Shown here piece by piece: positions 39,271 to 47,909 of a stretch of 47,909 nt of DNA. The notes beneath the pieces were generated by a model that was given only the letters and a program-made list of their open reading frames with translations, ran no database searches and had not been told where the DNA came from. The stretch spans positions 1-47,909 of the forward strand of contig NZ_BAIN01000017.1 of the NCBI RefSeq assembly GCF_000613285.1, read 5' to 3'. Positions within the stretch are counted from its first letter, which is position 1; the number at the start of each line of letters is the position of its first letter. A program made the position numbers and the translations under genes. The stretch comes from Acetobacter papayae JCM 25143. Lineage in GTDB: Bacteria; Pseudomonadota; Alphaproteobacteria; Acetobacterales; Acetobacteraceae.

Positions 39271-40771
39271 ATGGTAAACGAAAGAAAATCAGCTCTTAAC
39301 GCTCTGAAGAGCCTTGAAATATCGCCCAATGCAGGACGTGTATTGTGGTTTGCTGTCTTTGTGTCTGCCATATGTGGTGGACTTTACGGCTATGATACCG
39401 GCATAATTTCCGGTTCGTTACTTATCATGGAGAAAGACTTTCATCTTTCTTCTGTTCAGGAAGAACTGATTACCTCAGCCATCCTGGTGGGTGCGGTACT
39501 GGGTGCGGTGGGCATTTCGTGGTTTTCCGAGCGGTTCGGGCGGCGCAGTGCTGTCATGATTGTGACCGCAGTGTTCACCACGGGGGCCATTGCCTGCTCA
39601 CAGGCACCGGATGTGGCAACGCTGATTGTGGCGCGTATCTATCTGGGGCTGGCGGTGGGGGGCTCCACGCAGGTGGTGCCCACCTATATTTCCGAACTCG
39701 CTCCCGCCAGCCAGCGCGGTAATCTGGTCACGGTCTTTAATGTCGCGATCGGGGTCGGGATTTTTCTGGCCAACCTCATCGGCTTTTCCATGCGCGATAG
39801 CTGGGGCTGGCGGCCCATGATTGCCGTTGCGGCTGGCCCGGCGGCTTTTGTGTTCGTGTGCATGTTCTTCATGCCGCGCAGCCCGCGTTGGGTGGCTGAA
39901 AACGAGGGCTGGTGCCCGCACTTGAACAGCTTGGGCGGGTGCGCTCCTCCCGCAAGCTGATCCGGCGCGAAATTACCGAAATCCATGACAGCGTTTCTGG
40001 TATGGAAGATCAGGAGCGGGGCTGGCGTGGCCTTATGCTGCCTTGGGTGCGCCCGGCACTGATCGCGGCACTCGGCACTGCGTTCTTTACGCAGGCCGGT
40101 GGTCTGGAGATGATGATCTACTACACCCCCACCTTTCTCTCCGGGGCCGGGTTTGGCGGGTCCAGCGCCCTGCTGACCAGCCTTGGCGTGGCGGCTGTCT
40201 ATCTGATCATGACCCTGCTGGGCTGCCTGTTTGTGGATAGGATCGGCCGCCGCAAGCTGATGCTGATCATGGGGCCGGGCTCGGTGCTGAGCCTGCTGGG
40301 GCTGGGTATCGTGTTTGCCCTGCATCCTGCGCCGGGCAGCACGGGGAGCTGGCTGGTTATCGTGTTTCTGCTCCTGTTCATGATGTTCAACTCTGGCGGT
40401 ATTCAGGTTGTGGGCTGGCTGCTGGGGGCTGAAATGTTCCCCCTGCCATGCGTGCGGCGGCGTCGAGCGTGCATGCCTCCGTGCTGTGGGGGGCTGACCT
40501 GCTGGTAACGGCCACTGCACTTTCGCTGGTGCAGCATATTTCGCTGGGGGGTACCATGTGGCTGTATGCCGCGGTCAATCTGGCCTCGGTGGTGTTTGTC
40601 TGGTTCTGCGTGCCCGAAACGTCAGGGGCCTCGCTCGAGGATATCGAGAACGCGCTCCGCGAAGGCGAATTCCGGCCCACGGCAGCGAACGGGCGGCGTA
40701 TCGCCATATCGGAGGACGAGAATGAACCCGAGGGTTCGACGGTGGCAGAGGTGCCCCACGCCGTATCCTGA
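39271..40771 (+). CDS. Sugar porter of the major facilitator superfamily (two frame breaks)
   Basis: About 500 residues after repair, 12 helices. Sugar-porter signatures are [44 protein letters not shown], and [15 protein letters not shown] GalP/XylE-like [13 protein letters not shown] ends the last helix. Breaks lie at about 39909 (GAGGGCTGGTG for GAGGGCCTGGTG, giving [12 protein letters not shown]) and about 40444 (CTGCCATGCG for CTGGCCATGCG, giving [14 protein letters not shown]). It probably imports a hexose or pentose by proton symport. A strong terminator follows. Confidence 0.9.
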
Positions 40772-40793
40772 GCGGTTTATACGTTTGTAAAAT

Positions 40794-40829
40794 AACAAGG
40801 GCGGCTCCTGTAAAAGAGCCGCCCTTGTT
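40794..40829. terminator. Bidirectional rho-independent terminator
   Basis: The perfect 14-bp inverted repeat AACAAGGGCGGCTC (40794-40807) / GAGCCGCCCTTGTT (40816-40829) has an 8-base loop. It separates the convergent MFS and accC genes. Confidence 0.85.
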
Positions 40830-40868
40830 GCGTCTGGTCTTGTATAAGCCCCGGTAAAGGGGCTGGTT

Positions 40869-42211
40869 TTACTGTGAACGGGCCGTGAACTGCTCCAGCC
40901 AGTGAATGGTGTATTCACCCTTCTGGAATTCGGCATCCTCAAGAATGCGCCGGTGCAGCGGTATGACGGTCTTGATGCTTCAACGACGAACTCGTCCAGT
41001 GCGCGCTGCATGCGGGCAATGGCCTGTGCGCGGGTGGGAGCATGCACGATCAGCTTAGCGATCATGCTGTCATAGAACGGCGGCACCCGGTAGCCGGTGT
41101 AAAGGGCGCTATCCACGCGCACGCCCAGACCGCCCGGCGGGTGATAAACCGCAACCGTGCCGGGGCAGGGGGTGAAGGTGTCCGGGTCTTCGGCATTGAT
41201 GCGGCATTCGATCGCATGGCCGGAGAAGGTGACATCCTCCTGCGTGTAGCCAAGCTTTTCGCCTGCAGCCAGACGGATCTGCTCACGCACCAGATCCACG
41301 TCGCACACCATTTCCGTAACCGGGTGCTCGACCTGAAGGCGGGTGTTCATTTCAATGAAGCAGAACTGCCCGTCCTGATACAGGAACTCGAGCGTGCCCG
41401 CGTTGCGGTAGCCCATACGCGAGAGTGCTTCGGTGGCCGTGCGGCCAATCGTGTCGCGCTCTTCGGTGCTAAGGGCGGGGGAACCTGCCTCTTCAAGCAG
41501 CTTCTGGTGGCGGCGCTGCAAGGAGCAGTCGCGTTCACCAAAATGCACGACGTTGCCGTAGTTATCGCCCAGAATCTGCAACTCGATATGGCGCGGGCGG
41601 TCCATGTATTTTTCAAGGTAAACCGCGTCATTGCCAAAGGCAGCGCGGGCCTCTGTGCGGGCCATGTTCCACGCATCGGCCAGTTCATCAGCCGAGTGCG
41701 CGACCTTCATGCCGCGCCCGCCGCCGCCTGCTGCTGCCTTGATCAGCACAGGATAGCCAACCTGTTCGGCCACGCGCCGGGCTTCGTCTAGGTCGGTCAG
41801 TTCCCCATCCGAGCCGGGTACGAGCGGCACGCCCAGTGCGAGCATGGTGGTTTTGGCCGTGATCTTGTCGCCCATCATGCGAATGTGTTCTGCCGTGGGG
41901 CCGATAAAGGCCAGACCGTGGGCTTCCACGGTTTCGGCAAAATCCGCATTTTCGGACAAGAAGCCATAGCCGGGGTGAATGGCTTCCGCCCCGGTGATGG
42001 TCGCGGCCGAAAGAATGGCCGCCACGTTCAGGTACGACTCGCGCGATGCAGCCGGCCCAATGCACACAGCCTCATCCGCCAGACGCACATGCATGGCGTC
42101 GGCATCGGCAGTGGAGTGGACAGCCACGGTCTTAATGCCAAGCTCCCGGCAGGCGCGCAGGATGCGAAGGGCGATTTCGCCGCGATTGGCGATGAGGATC
42201 TTGGAAAACAT
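40869..42211 (-). CDS. accC: Acetyl-CoA carboxylase biotin carboxylase subunit (frame broken near 40978)
   Basis: ATP-dependent carboxylation of biotin on AccB, the first step of fatty acid synthesis. About 448 residues after repair. The start is [25 protein letters not shown]; the ATP-grasp loop is [13 protein letters not shown]; the catalytic region is [18 protein letters not shown]. Near 40978 GAAGCATC lacks one G (GAAGGCATC); repair gives [32 protein letters not shown]. Without repair the frame reads through into the MFS gene. The start overlaps the accB stop (TGATG). It is essential, so the break must be a sequence error. Confidence 0.95.
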
Positions 42212-42672
42212 CACTCGATAATGGCAAGCGGCTGGCCGAATTCCACCGGATCACCCGAGGCGACAAGAAGGGCCTTGAGCGTGCCGCTTTTGGGAGCCTT
42301 GATCTGGTTGAAGGTTTTCATGGCCTCGATCAGCAGCAGGGTCTGGCCCGCGCTTACGGTCTGGCCTTCCGTTACAAACGGGGGCGAGGACGGGTCGGGC
42401 GTCAGATAGGCCACGCCCACCATGGGGCTGGATACCGCACCGGGGTGGCGCGAGAGATCAGCCGCAGCCGGTGCTGCCGCAGGGGCCGCAACGGGGGCGG
42501 GGGCCTGCGCCACGGCAGGAGCGGCAGCAGCCACAGCCTGCACGGGGGCGGGCATACGCGCCACGCGAATGCGGTTGTCTTTTTCCGCTATCTCGATTTC
42601 GGTCAGGCCGGTTTCAGCCAGAATTTCAGCCAGAGCCCGGATGGCATCCGCGTCCACGAGCAGTCCGCTCAT
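42211..42672 (-). CDS. accB: Acetyl-CoA carboxylase biotin carboxyl carrier protein
   Basis: The 153 residues comprise an N-terminal helical region ([25 protein letters not shown]), an Ala-Pro-rich linker (about residues 42-75) and a biotinyl domain. The biotin lysine is in [12 protein letters not shown]. It is intact. ATGA overlaps link it to aroQ upstream and accC downstream, so the three genes are coupled. Confidence 0.96.
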   Translation of the reverse strand: MSGLLVDADAIRALAEILAETGLTEIEIAEKDNRIRVARMPAPVQAVAAAAPAVAQAPAPVAAPAAAPAAADLSRHPGAVSSPMVGVAYLTPDPSSPPFVTEGQTVSAGQTLLLIEAMKTFNQIKAPKSGTLKALLVASGDPVEFGQPLAIIE

Positions 42673-43124
42673 CGGTTGTCCTCATTTGCAATAAGATCGG
42701 TCATTGCTTGCAATGCCAGAGAATACCCCCCTACGCCTAGCCCGCAGATAACGCCGGTGGCGGCGCGGGAGACATAGGAGTGGTGGCGGAATTGCTCGCG
42801 GCGGTGGATATTGGAGATATGAACCTCAATTACCGGCAGGTCCGTGGCCAGGAGCGCATCAAGCAGGGCGATGGAGGTATGACTGTACCCTGCCGGGTTG
42901 ATCACGATACCACGCGCCCGCCTGCGGCACTCCTGCACCCAGGAAATCAGCTCGCCTTCGGTATTGGTCTGGCGGAAATCTACCGCCAGTCCCAGCTTTT
43001 CGGCTGTACGGAGGCAAAGCTGTTCCACGTCGTCCAGCGTGGCCCGACCGTATATTTCGGGTTCGCGCTGGCCGAGCATGTTCAGGTTCGGGCCGTTCAG
43101 AACAGCAATGAGAGGTCTTTCCAT
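42669..43124 (-). CDS. aroQ: Type II 3-dehydroquinate dehydratase
   Basis: Third step of the shikimate pathway. The 151 residues contain [18 protein letters not shown] (catalytic Tyr), [18 protein letters not shown], and [20 protein letters not shown] (catalytic His). ATG 43124 begins [13 protein letters not shown], the family start; the open frame upstream to 43382 is not used. It is the first gene of aroQ-accB-accC, an arrangement seen in many alphaproteobacteria and gammaproteobacteria. Confidence 0.95.
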   Translation of the reverse strand: MERPLIAVLNGPNLNMLGQREPEIYGRATLDDVEQLCLRTAEKLGLAVDFRQTNTEGELISWVQECRRRARGIVINPAGYSHTSIALLDALLATDLPVIEVHISNIHRREQFRHHSYVSRAATGVICGLGVGGYSLALQAMTDLIANEDNR

Positions 43125-43399
43125 AATAGAGCAGGGCCCTAGCACGATGCCGGGCTCTCTCCAAGAGAAGACAGCATGCCGGTGCAGGAGTGGGGCAAAA
43201 GGGCGGGGTGTGCGGGGGGCTCGGGTGCAGGGGTAAAAGGGAGGGAGAGGGCCATATTTTCGCCATGCACAGGCGGCAGACAGGCAGGCAGTCTGGCCGC
43301 CCTGTAAAGGCGCGGAGGCAGAAAAAGGTTGATTCCGGCGGCCCAAGGCGGTCATGTGCAGGGGTGTTAAGCCCAGATTCACGGAAATGGAGCAGGCAG

Positions 43400-44101
43400 A
43401 TGCCAGTCCAAAACCGGAGACGAGCGGGATGGTTGACCGTGCTTGCCGCCCTTGTTGCAGGGGGGGGGAGCGTGGCAGCCCACGCTGCCGAGTTGCCTGA
43501 ACACTCTGGTGCTACACATTCCAGCACGCCACAGGCAGCCGGTACCGCATGGGCCGATTCCGTATCCCGCGCTTTGCAGGCGCGCAGTCATGAAGATCCG
43601 GCCCTGAGCGACTTTGGTGGAGCAACTCAGGGTGGTGCAGGGTCTGCTCAGCACCGTCCGGTGCAGACGGGCATGGCAAGCTGGTATGGCGGGCGGTTCC
43701 ATCATCGGCGTACGTCTTCGGGAACGCCTTTTGACAGGGCGAGCCTCACGGCCGCCCACCCGACAGCCCCGCTGGGCAGCAAGCTGCGCGTGACCTCGGA
43801 AGAAACCGGGCGCTCCGTGGTGGTAACGGTCAATGACCGTGGCCCCTATAAAAAAGGCCGGATCATCGATCTCTCCCACGCCGCCGCCGCACAGATTGGC
43901 ATGCTGGGTTCAGGGGTTGCGCATGTGCGGGTTGAAACCGCGAGTGCTCGCGAAGTGGCCGAAGCCCCGGAAAATCTGGGGATAGGCGCGGATGATCTGA
44001 TTATTTCTCCGAGCCATGTCATTGCAGGGCCGCATGTAAAAATCAGGCATGGCGTCATTACCCACACCCATGCGGGCCGCAGGATCGTGGCGCGGCGATA
44101 A
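43400..44101 (+). CDS. rlpA: RlpA-like septal-ring/peptidoglycan protein
   Basis: The 233-residue exported protein has a signal peptide ([20 protein letters not shown], cut before AELPEHSG). After a low-complexity linker the double-psi barrel follows (residues about 92-182): [66 protein letters not shown]. RlpA proteins cleave denuded glycan strands or bind septal peptidoglycan. There is no SPOR domain and no lipobox cysteine, so it is a short soluble form. GGAG sits seven bases before ATG 43400. It converges with the next gene. Confidence 0.88.
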   Translation: MPVQNRRRAGWLTVLAALVAGGGSVAAHAAELPEHSGATHSSTPQAAGTAWADSVSRALQARSHEDPALSDFGGATQGGAGSAQHRPVQTGMASWYGGRFHHRRTSSGTPFDRASLTAAHPTAPLGSKLRVTSEETGRSVVVTVNDRGPYKKGRIIDLSHAAAAQIGMLGSGVAHVRVETASAREVAEAPENLGIGADDLIISPSHVIAGPHVKIRHGVITHTHAGRRIVARR

Positions 44102-44117
44102 GCCGCTACCGGGCAAT

Positions 44118-45323
44118 CTAAATAAAGATGTGTGGAAGGCCGGGCTCAGGGCTTGCTGTCAGGAGCCTGCTGGTGGCTCGTTGTTGTCGCAGTCCTGCTT
44201 CGGGGGTCATGCTGTGCCAGACGATCAGCCTTGGGTTGCCCCGGGCATAGCTTTCCATTTCCGCATTCAGTTCAGCGCCCATGAGCACCACCCATGCGGT
44301 AACGAAAAACCACATCATGATGACGATAAACGCCCCAAGCGGCCCGTAAGTGGTGTTGTAGCTGGCCAGATGCGCCACGTAATAGGAAAAGAGCTGCGAG
44401 GCGGGAATGAGCACGAAGCTGGCCAGAACAGCCCCCGGCATAACCCAGCGCCAGCCCGTGCGGCGCTGGCGGTCCGGGCCGTAGCGGTAGAGGGTGGACA
44501 GGGCCAGAATTTCAAAGGTGAACAGGATCAGTGGCCCGCTCAGGCTGCTCAGAAAATCAGTTGAACCCGGCGGGGTGGGAATATGCAGCCGCAGTGACAG
44601 GTTCAGCAGCAGCGGAATGGCGACCATCAGCGCAATGGTCAGCACCGCGCCCAGAACGGAAAAAAGTGTCAGGGCGAAAGCTGTGGCCTGAAAAACAAAG
44701 AAATTCCGATGCTCACGGGCATTATACGCCATGTTGAGCGCCGAGATGATGGAGCGCGTAGCGGCAGAGGCCGACCAGAGCGCTACCGTGAGCGAAATGA
44801 TCAGGTTGAGTGTCAGGGAAGTATGAGGCTCGGCCACCAGCACCTGCACCCGATTCTGGATCAGCATGAAAACGCTGGGCGGCAGCAAGGGGCGCAGCGC
44901 GTCCATCTGTGGGGTGACGGTCTGTACGTCAAATGCCAGGCCGTAGATGGAAATCAGCGCGCTGATAGCCGGAAAAAGCGAGAGCGTGCTGTAGAACGCG
45001 CATCCTGCGGCCACCAGCGTGGAAGGCCCCGCCACCAGACTGCGCGCCGTGCGGGAGATGATACGCCGCCAGTCGGCCCAGCGCAGGGCCAGAGGCGTGT
45101 CCGGTTTGGGTTTGGCAGGTGCGGCCTTGCCGGGGGGCGGCATATCGGGGGCCTGATGCACGGGGGTCGTTTCTGCGGCCGGGGCAGAGGGTGCGGAGGA
45201 TAGCTGCGAAGAATCGGGCCGCGTGAACGCCTGCATTGTGGGGGAGGTGTCTTTCATTCTGCGCCCTGCCGCCCTGCGGGGTGTACCTGCGGGCATTGGG
45301 CCGGGCTTTTGCTTTGGGGCCAT
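44118..45323 (-). CDS. YihY/BrkB-family inner-membrane protein
   Basis: The 401 residues have a Pro/Ala-rich N-terminal tail of about 75 residues and then six transmembrane helices of the YihY/virulence factor BrkB family: AGPSTLVAAGCAFYSTLSLFPAISALISIYGL, LIISLTVALWSASAATRSIISALNMAYN, YGPLGAFIVIMMWFFVTAWVVLMGAELNAEMESY. The last motif is the family signature. The molecular role is not established. It is intact. Starts at 45323, 45296 or 45257 are all possible. Confidence 0.87.
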   Translation of the reverse strand: MAPKQKPGPMPAGTPRRAAGRRMKDTSPTMQAFTRPDSSQLSSAPSAPAAETTPVHQAPDMPPPGKAAPAKPKPDTPLALRWADWRRIISRTARSLVAGPSTLVAAGCAFYSTLSLFPAISALISIYGLAFDVQTVTPQMDALRPLLPPSVFMLIQNRVQVLVAEPHTSLTLNLIISLTVALWSASAATRSIISALNMAYNAREHRNFFVFQATAFALTLFSVLGAVLTIALMVAIPLLLNLSLRLHIPTPPGSTDFLSSLSGPLILFTFEILALSTLYRYGPDRQRRTGWRWVMPGAVLASFVLIPASQLFSYYVAHLASYNTTYGPLGAFIVIMMWFFVTAWVVLMGAELNAEMESYARGNPRLIVWHSMTPEAGLRQQRATSRLLTASPEPGLPHIFI

Positions 45324-45634
45324 GAATTATGGCGCAAGACCAGCATTACAGCCTTGATCCTTAGCGGTCACGGCTGTGTGTTGTCATGTTTTTTCGGATA
45401 AACCGATTTTTTCACTTGCACTTGTGGCGGTTTGGCCGCATATGCGCACCCCTACGCAGCAACGCACGTGCCACTGGCCCTCTGAGGTTACGCAACGACG
45501 TCAAGCGTTCTGGCAATCGGGACCGTCCTTGTTTTTCTCGGCGGTCTGCCTTTGGTCGCTGGTCCGTTAGACCGTTTCGCAACTCCTTCTCCGCTGTGTA
45601 TGCCGGAGAAGCATGAACTGGGGGAGTGGGAGCT
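45324..45634 (+). promoter_or_regulatory. Long structured leader of ornithine decarboxylase with a possible small ORF
   Basis: These 311 bases hold the promoters of yihY and the decarboxylase. The decarboxylase side is rich in inverted repeats: GCGGTCT (45541-45547) with AGACCGT (45570-45576), and CTTCTCCG (45586-45593) with CGGAGAAG (45604-45611). A 43-codon frame (ATG 45439 to TAG 45570) rich in Arg lies within it, without a clear ribosome-binding site. Alphaproteobacterial ornithine decarboxylase genes are known to carry a conserved leader (speF motif), and this could be one. I cannot confirm the match by eye. Confidence 0.4.
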
Positions 45635-46764
45635 ATGAATCCCAAAATTACCCGTTTCATTGCCGAGAACAACCCGGCAACGCCCTGCCTTGTCGTCGAT
45701 GTTGACGAGGTTGAATCCCGTTACCGCGCCCTTGGGCGCGCTCTGCCGCAGGCGCGCATTTATTATGCCGTCAAGGCTAACCCCGCCACGCCGATTCTGG
45801 ATCGTCTGGTCGGGCTTGGTTCCTGCTTCGATGCCGCCTCGTGGGAGGAAGTCTCCCTGTGCCTTCAGGCCGGGCTGATCCGTCTGCCATTTCCTTTGGC
45901 AATACGGTCAAAAAGGTTTCCGCCATCCGCGCGGCGTATGAGGCGGGCGTGCGCATGTTCGTCTTCGACTGCCGCGAAGAGCTGGAAAAGCTGGCCCGCC
46001 ATGCGCCTGGCAGCCGCGTTTACTGCCGCCTGCTGGTCGATAACTATGCCGCCGAATGGCCGCTGTCGCGCAAGTTCGGCACGACGGTGGAATCCGCTCG
46101 CGACCTGATGCTGGCCGCCCGCGACATGGGGCTGGACCCGTATGGGCTGTCCTTTCATGTGGGGAGCCAGCAGCTTTCGGCCGAGGCGTATGAGGTGGCG
46201 ATTGCCCGTGTGGCAAGCCTGTTCACCGACCTGAGTGCGGCTGGGCTTGATCTGCGCATGATCAATCTGGGCGGTGGTTTCCCCATCCGCTACCGTGAAG
46301 ACGTGCCCGAGATCGACCATTTTGCGGATGCGATTTTCCGCGCCATGACCGAGCATTTCGGCAACGCCATGCCCGAAATGCTGGTGGAACCGGGCCGCTT
46401 TATCGTGGGTGAGGCCGGGGTTGTGCATACCGAGGTGGTTCTGGTCAGTGCGCGTGGTCGCAAGGACGGGCTGCGCTGGGTGTATCTGGATATCGGCCGG
46501 TTTGGCGGTCTGGCGGAAACGGAAAACGAATCCATCCGCTATGCCATTCGTACCGGGCGTGACGGCGCGCCGTCCGGCCCCGTAGCGCTGGCCGGGCCAA
46601 CCTGCGATGGGGCGGATATTCTATACGAAAAGACCCGTTACGACCTGCCGCTGGATCTCGAATCGGGTGAGATGATCGATCTGCTGGGCACGGGGGCGTA
46701 TGTCTCCACCTACTGCTCGACCCGGTTTAACGGTTTTGCACCGCTGGCCGAACACTACATCTGA
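45635..46764 (+). CDS. Ornithine/lysine decarboxylase, fold III (frame broken near 45873)
   Basis: Alanine-racemase-fold PLP decarboxylase making putrescine (or cadaverine), 376 residues after repair. The PLP lysine is in YYAVKANPATP; other motifs are SFHVGSQQL, INLGGGFPIRY, LVEPGRFIVGEAG, and GPTCDGADILYE (active-site Cys-Asp from the partner subunit). Near 45873, GCCGGGCTGATC lacks one G (GCCGGGGCTGAT); repair gives CLQAGADPSAISFGNT. GGGGGAG precedes the start. A long structured leader upstream suggests control by polyamines. A terminator follows at 46801. Confidence 0.92.
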
Positions 46765-46800
46765 GTAAATCGCTCTCGTAGCGGTAATAGACTGAACTCA

Positions 46801-46837
46801 AAGCGCGCCGTTTTTACGAACGGCGCGCTTTTTTTAT
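46801..46837 (+). terminator. Rho-independent terminator after the decarboxylase
   Basis: The 12-bp perfect stem AAGCGCGCCGTT (46801-46812) / AACGGCGCGCTT (46819-46830) is followed by a T-run to 46836. Confidence 0.92.
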
Positions 46838-46904
46838 TGTGCGGGGCTGATCGAGCTTCACGCTGCGTCTGCCCCGCCCTGTATTCGGTTTGCGTGGAGC
46901 GCGG

Positions 46905-47573
46905 TTATTCGGTGGCTGCGCGCAAGCCTGCTCCTGCTGCCAGCGGGCAGAGTGGCAGGGCGGCGGCTACAAATGCGCCCAGCAGTTCCAGATCAGGTTT
47001 CCATGGCAGGCCGGTGGCGGCGGCATCAATGGCGGCGGCTCCAAAAATCAGGGCCGGGGTTATCAGTGGCAGGGTCAGCAGTGGCAGCAGCACCCCGCCA
47101 CGGCGCGCACCCAGCACGATGGAGGCGCCCATGCCCCCCATTAGCGACAGAACGAGCGACCCGAGTAACAGCCCCCCCAGCAGAACCGGCAGGGCCGCGC
47201 CGGGCAGGCCTAACATGGTGGCCAGTGGCCCTGCGGCCAGCAGCAGCGGCAGGCCGGTTGTCAGCCAGTGCGCGGTCATTTTTGCGAGCGCCACAAAGGC
47301 GGGCGGCAGGCCCAGCAGCATGAGCTGGTCAAGCGAGCCATCTTCGAGCTCTGCGCCAAACAGCCGGTCAAGCGGTAGCAGCGAGGCCAGAAGCGCACAG
47401 ACCCAGATAATGCCCGGTGCCATGCGGCGCAGCAGTTCGGGCGAAGGCCCGAGCGAAAGCGGAAACAGGGTAGCCGTTACGATAAAGAACAGCACCGCCC
47501 CCAGCGTATCCGCGCCATGCCGCAGGGCCAGCCGCAGGTCACGCATGACAATGTGCCAGAATAGCGATGTCAT
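46905..47573 (-). CDS. ccmB: Heme exporter protein B (cytochrome c biogenesis)
   Basis: Membrane subunit of the CcmABCD machinery that releases holo-CcmE in system I cytochrome c maturation. The 222 residues form six helices; LLASLLPLDRLFGAELEDGSLDQLMLLGLP is the CcmB hallmark. The start overlaps the ccmA stop by four bases (ATGA at 47570-47573). It is intact. Confidence 0.92.
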   Translation of the reverse strand: MTSLFWHIVMRDLRLALRHGADTLGAVLFFIVTATLFPLSLGPSPELLRRMAPGIIWVCALLASLLPLDRLFGAELEDGSLDQLMLLGLPPAFVALAKMTAHWLTTGLPLLLAAGPLATMLGLPGAALPVLLGGLLLGSLVLSLMGGMGASIVLGARRGGVLLPLLTLPLITPALIFGAAAIDAAATGLPWKPDLELLGAFVAAALPLCPLAAGAGLRAATE

Positions 47574-47909
47574 GGGCGGTTTTCCTCGTCTTCGCTGGCA
47601 AGGGACCAGTGTGTCTCAGGCAGGATATTGCCCGTTATGGAGTCCATGGCGCCGGGCAGGGCCAGTGTGGCGGGGGATTCCAGCGGCAGGGGAACATGCG
47701 TGGTGGCAATGATAAGCCCCCCCCGTGCGCGATGGGCAGCCATGGCCTCACCCAGCAGGGCAATGGCTGCGGTATCCAGCCCCAGACTGGGCTCATCCAG
47801 CAGCCAGAGCGGGGCTTGGGCGAGCAGTACGCGGGCCAGTGCCGTGCGGCGCTTCTGCCCGGCGGAGAGCAGGCGCGCGGGCAGGTCGGCCAGATGCACG
47901 AGGTCCATG
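47570..47909 (-). CDS. ccmA: Heme exporter ATP-binding protein CcmA (right-edge partial, C-terminal part)
   Basis: The last 112 residues of the CcmA ATPase: the signature LLSAGQKRRTALARVLL, Walker B LWLLDEPSLGLDTAAI and the switch His in IIATTHVPL are visible. The Walker A half lies beyond the window edge, so the internal Met at 47908 is not the start. SAGQKRR in the signature is typical of CcmA. Confidence 0.93.
   Translation of the reverse strand, partial: MDLVHLADLPARLLSAGQKRRTALARVLLAQAPLWLLDEPSLGLDTAAIALLGEAMAAHRARGGLIIATTHVPLPLESPATLALPGAMDSITGNILPETHWSLASEDEENRP

Noticed and set aside
40622..40868. Extension of accC to 40622
   Set aside because: It is produced by the missing base near 40978; the repaired frame ends at 40869 with the correct biotin carboxylase C-terminus.

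Overview
The window is ordinary bacterial chromosome, GC-rich and densely coded. It most likely comes from an acetic acid bacterium (Acetobacteraceae, perhaps Komagataeibacter/Gluconacetobacter). That placement is inference: it rests on the OprB-type porin, the alphaproteobacterial fold-III ornithine decarboxylase, the gatCAB order and overall codon use. No phage, insertion sequence or CRISPR array was recognised.

Layout. 1-5.9 kb: tail of a membrane protein, a Pit phosphate transporter, PPK2 polyphosphate kinase, an FMN/Fe-S glutamate-synthase-like enzyme and a pirin. 6.0-11.9 kb: an omega-amino-acid module made of a MocR-type PLP regulator, a DavA-like amidase, an APC permease, an omega-amino-acid:pyruvate aminotransferase and a tautomerase. 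Two copies of one inverted-repeat operator (TGTACAGA-N19/20-TCTGTACA) tie it together. 11.9-17.5 kb: an exported unknown protein, tRNA-Ser(GCU), gatCAB, ruvX and an exported 11-residue-repeat protein. 17.5-21.6 kb: GABA aminotransferase, a LysR regulator and an OprB porin. 22.0-36.7 kb: a nitrogen-acquisition island with a urea-carboxylase-type binding protein, a biuret-hydrolase-like enzyme, LysR, a porin, a LuxR-type response regulator, an NCS1-permease/hybrid histidine kinase and the urea ABC transporter urtABCDE. 37.0-40.8 kb: thiC with a TPP riboswitch and a sugar MFS transporter. 40.9-43.1 kb: the aroQ-accB-accC operon. 43.4-47.9 kb: RlpA, a YihY membrane protein, ornithine decarboxylase with a long structured leader, ccmB and the end of ccmA.

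The most striking biological feature is the sensor at 27.6-31.1 kb. After repairing two apparent single-base losses, an NCS1 (cytosine/purine/allantoin-type) transporter reads straight into a cysteine-rich module and a hybrid histidine kinase of about 1,160 residues. It is coupled by a 4-base overlap to a LuxR-type response regulator and sits divergent to the urea transporter. I infer a transporter-like sensor that controls uptake of urea or related compounds.

About 21 reading-frame breaks occur in 16 genes, including essential ones (gatA, gatB, gatC, accC). Almost all are repaired by adding one G or C to a short GG/CC run in a GGC/GCC context. I read them as sequencing or assembly errors, not decay, and treat the genes as functional. 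Coordinates of broken genes span the full repaired gene.
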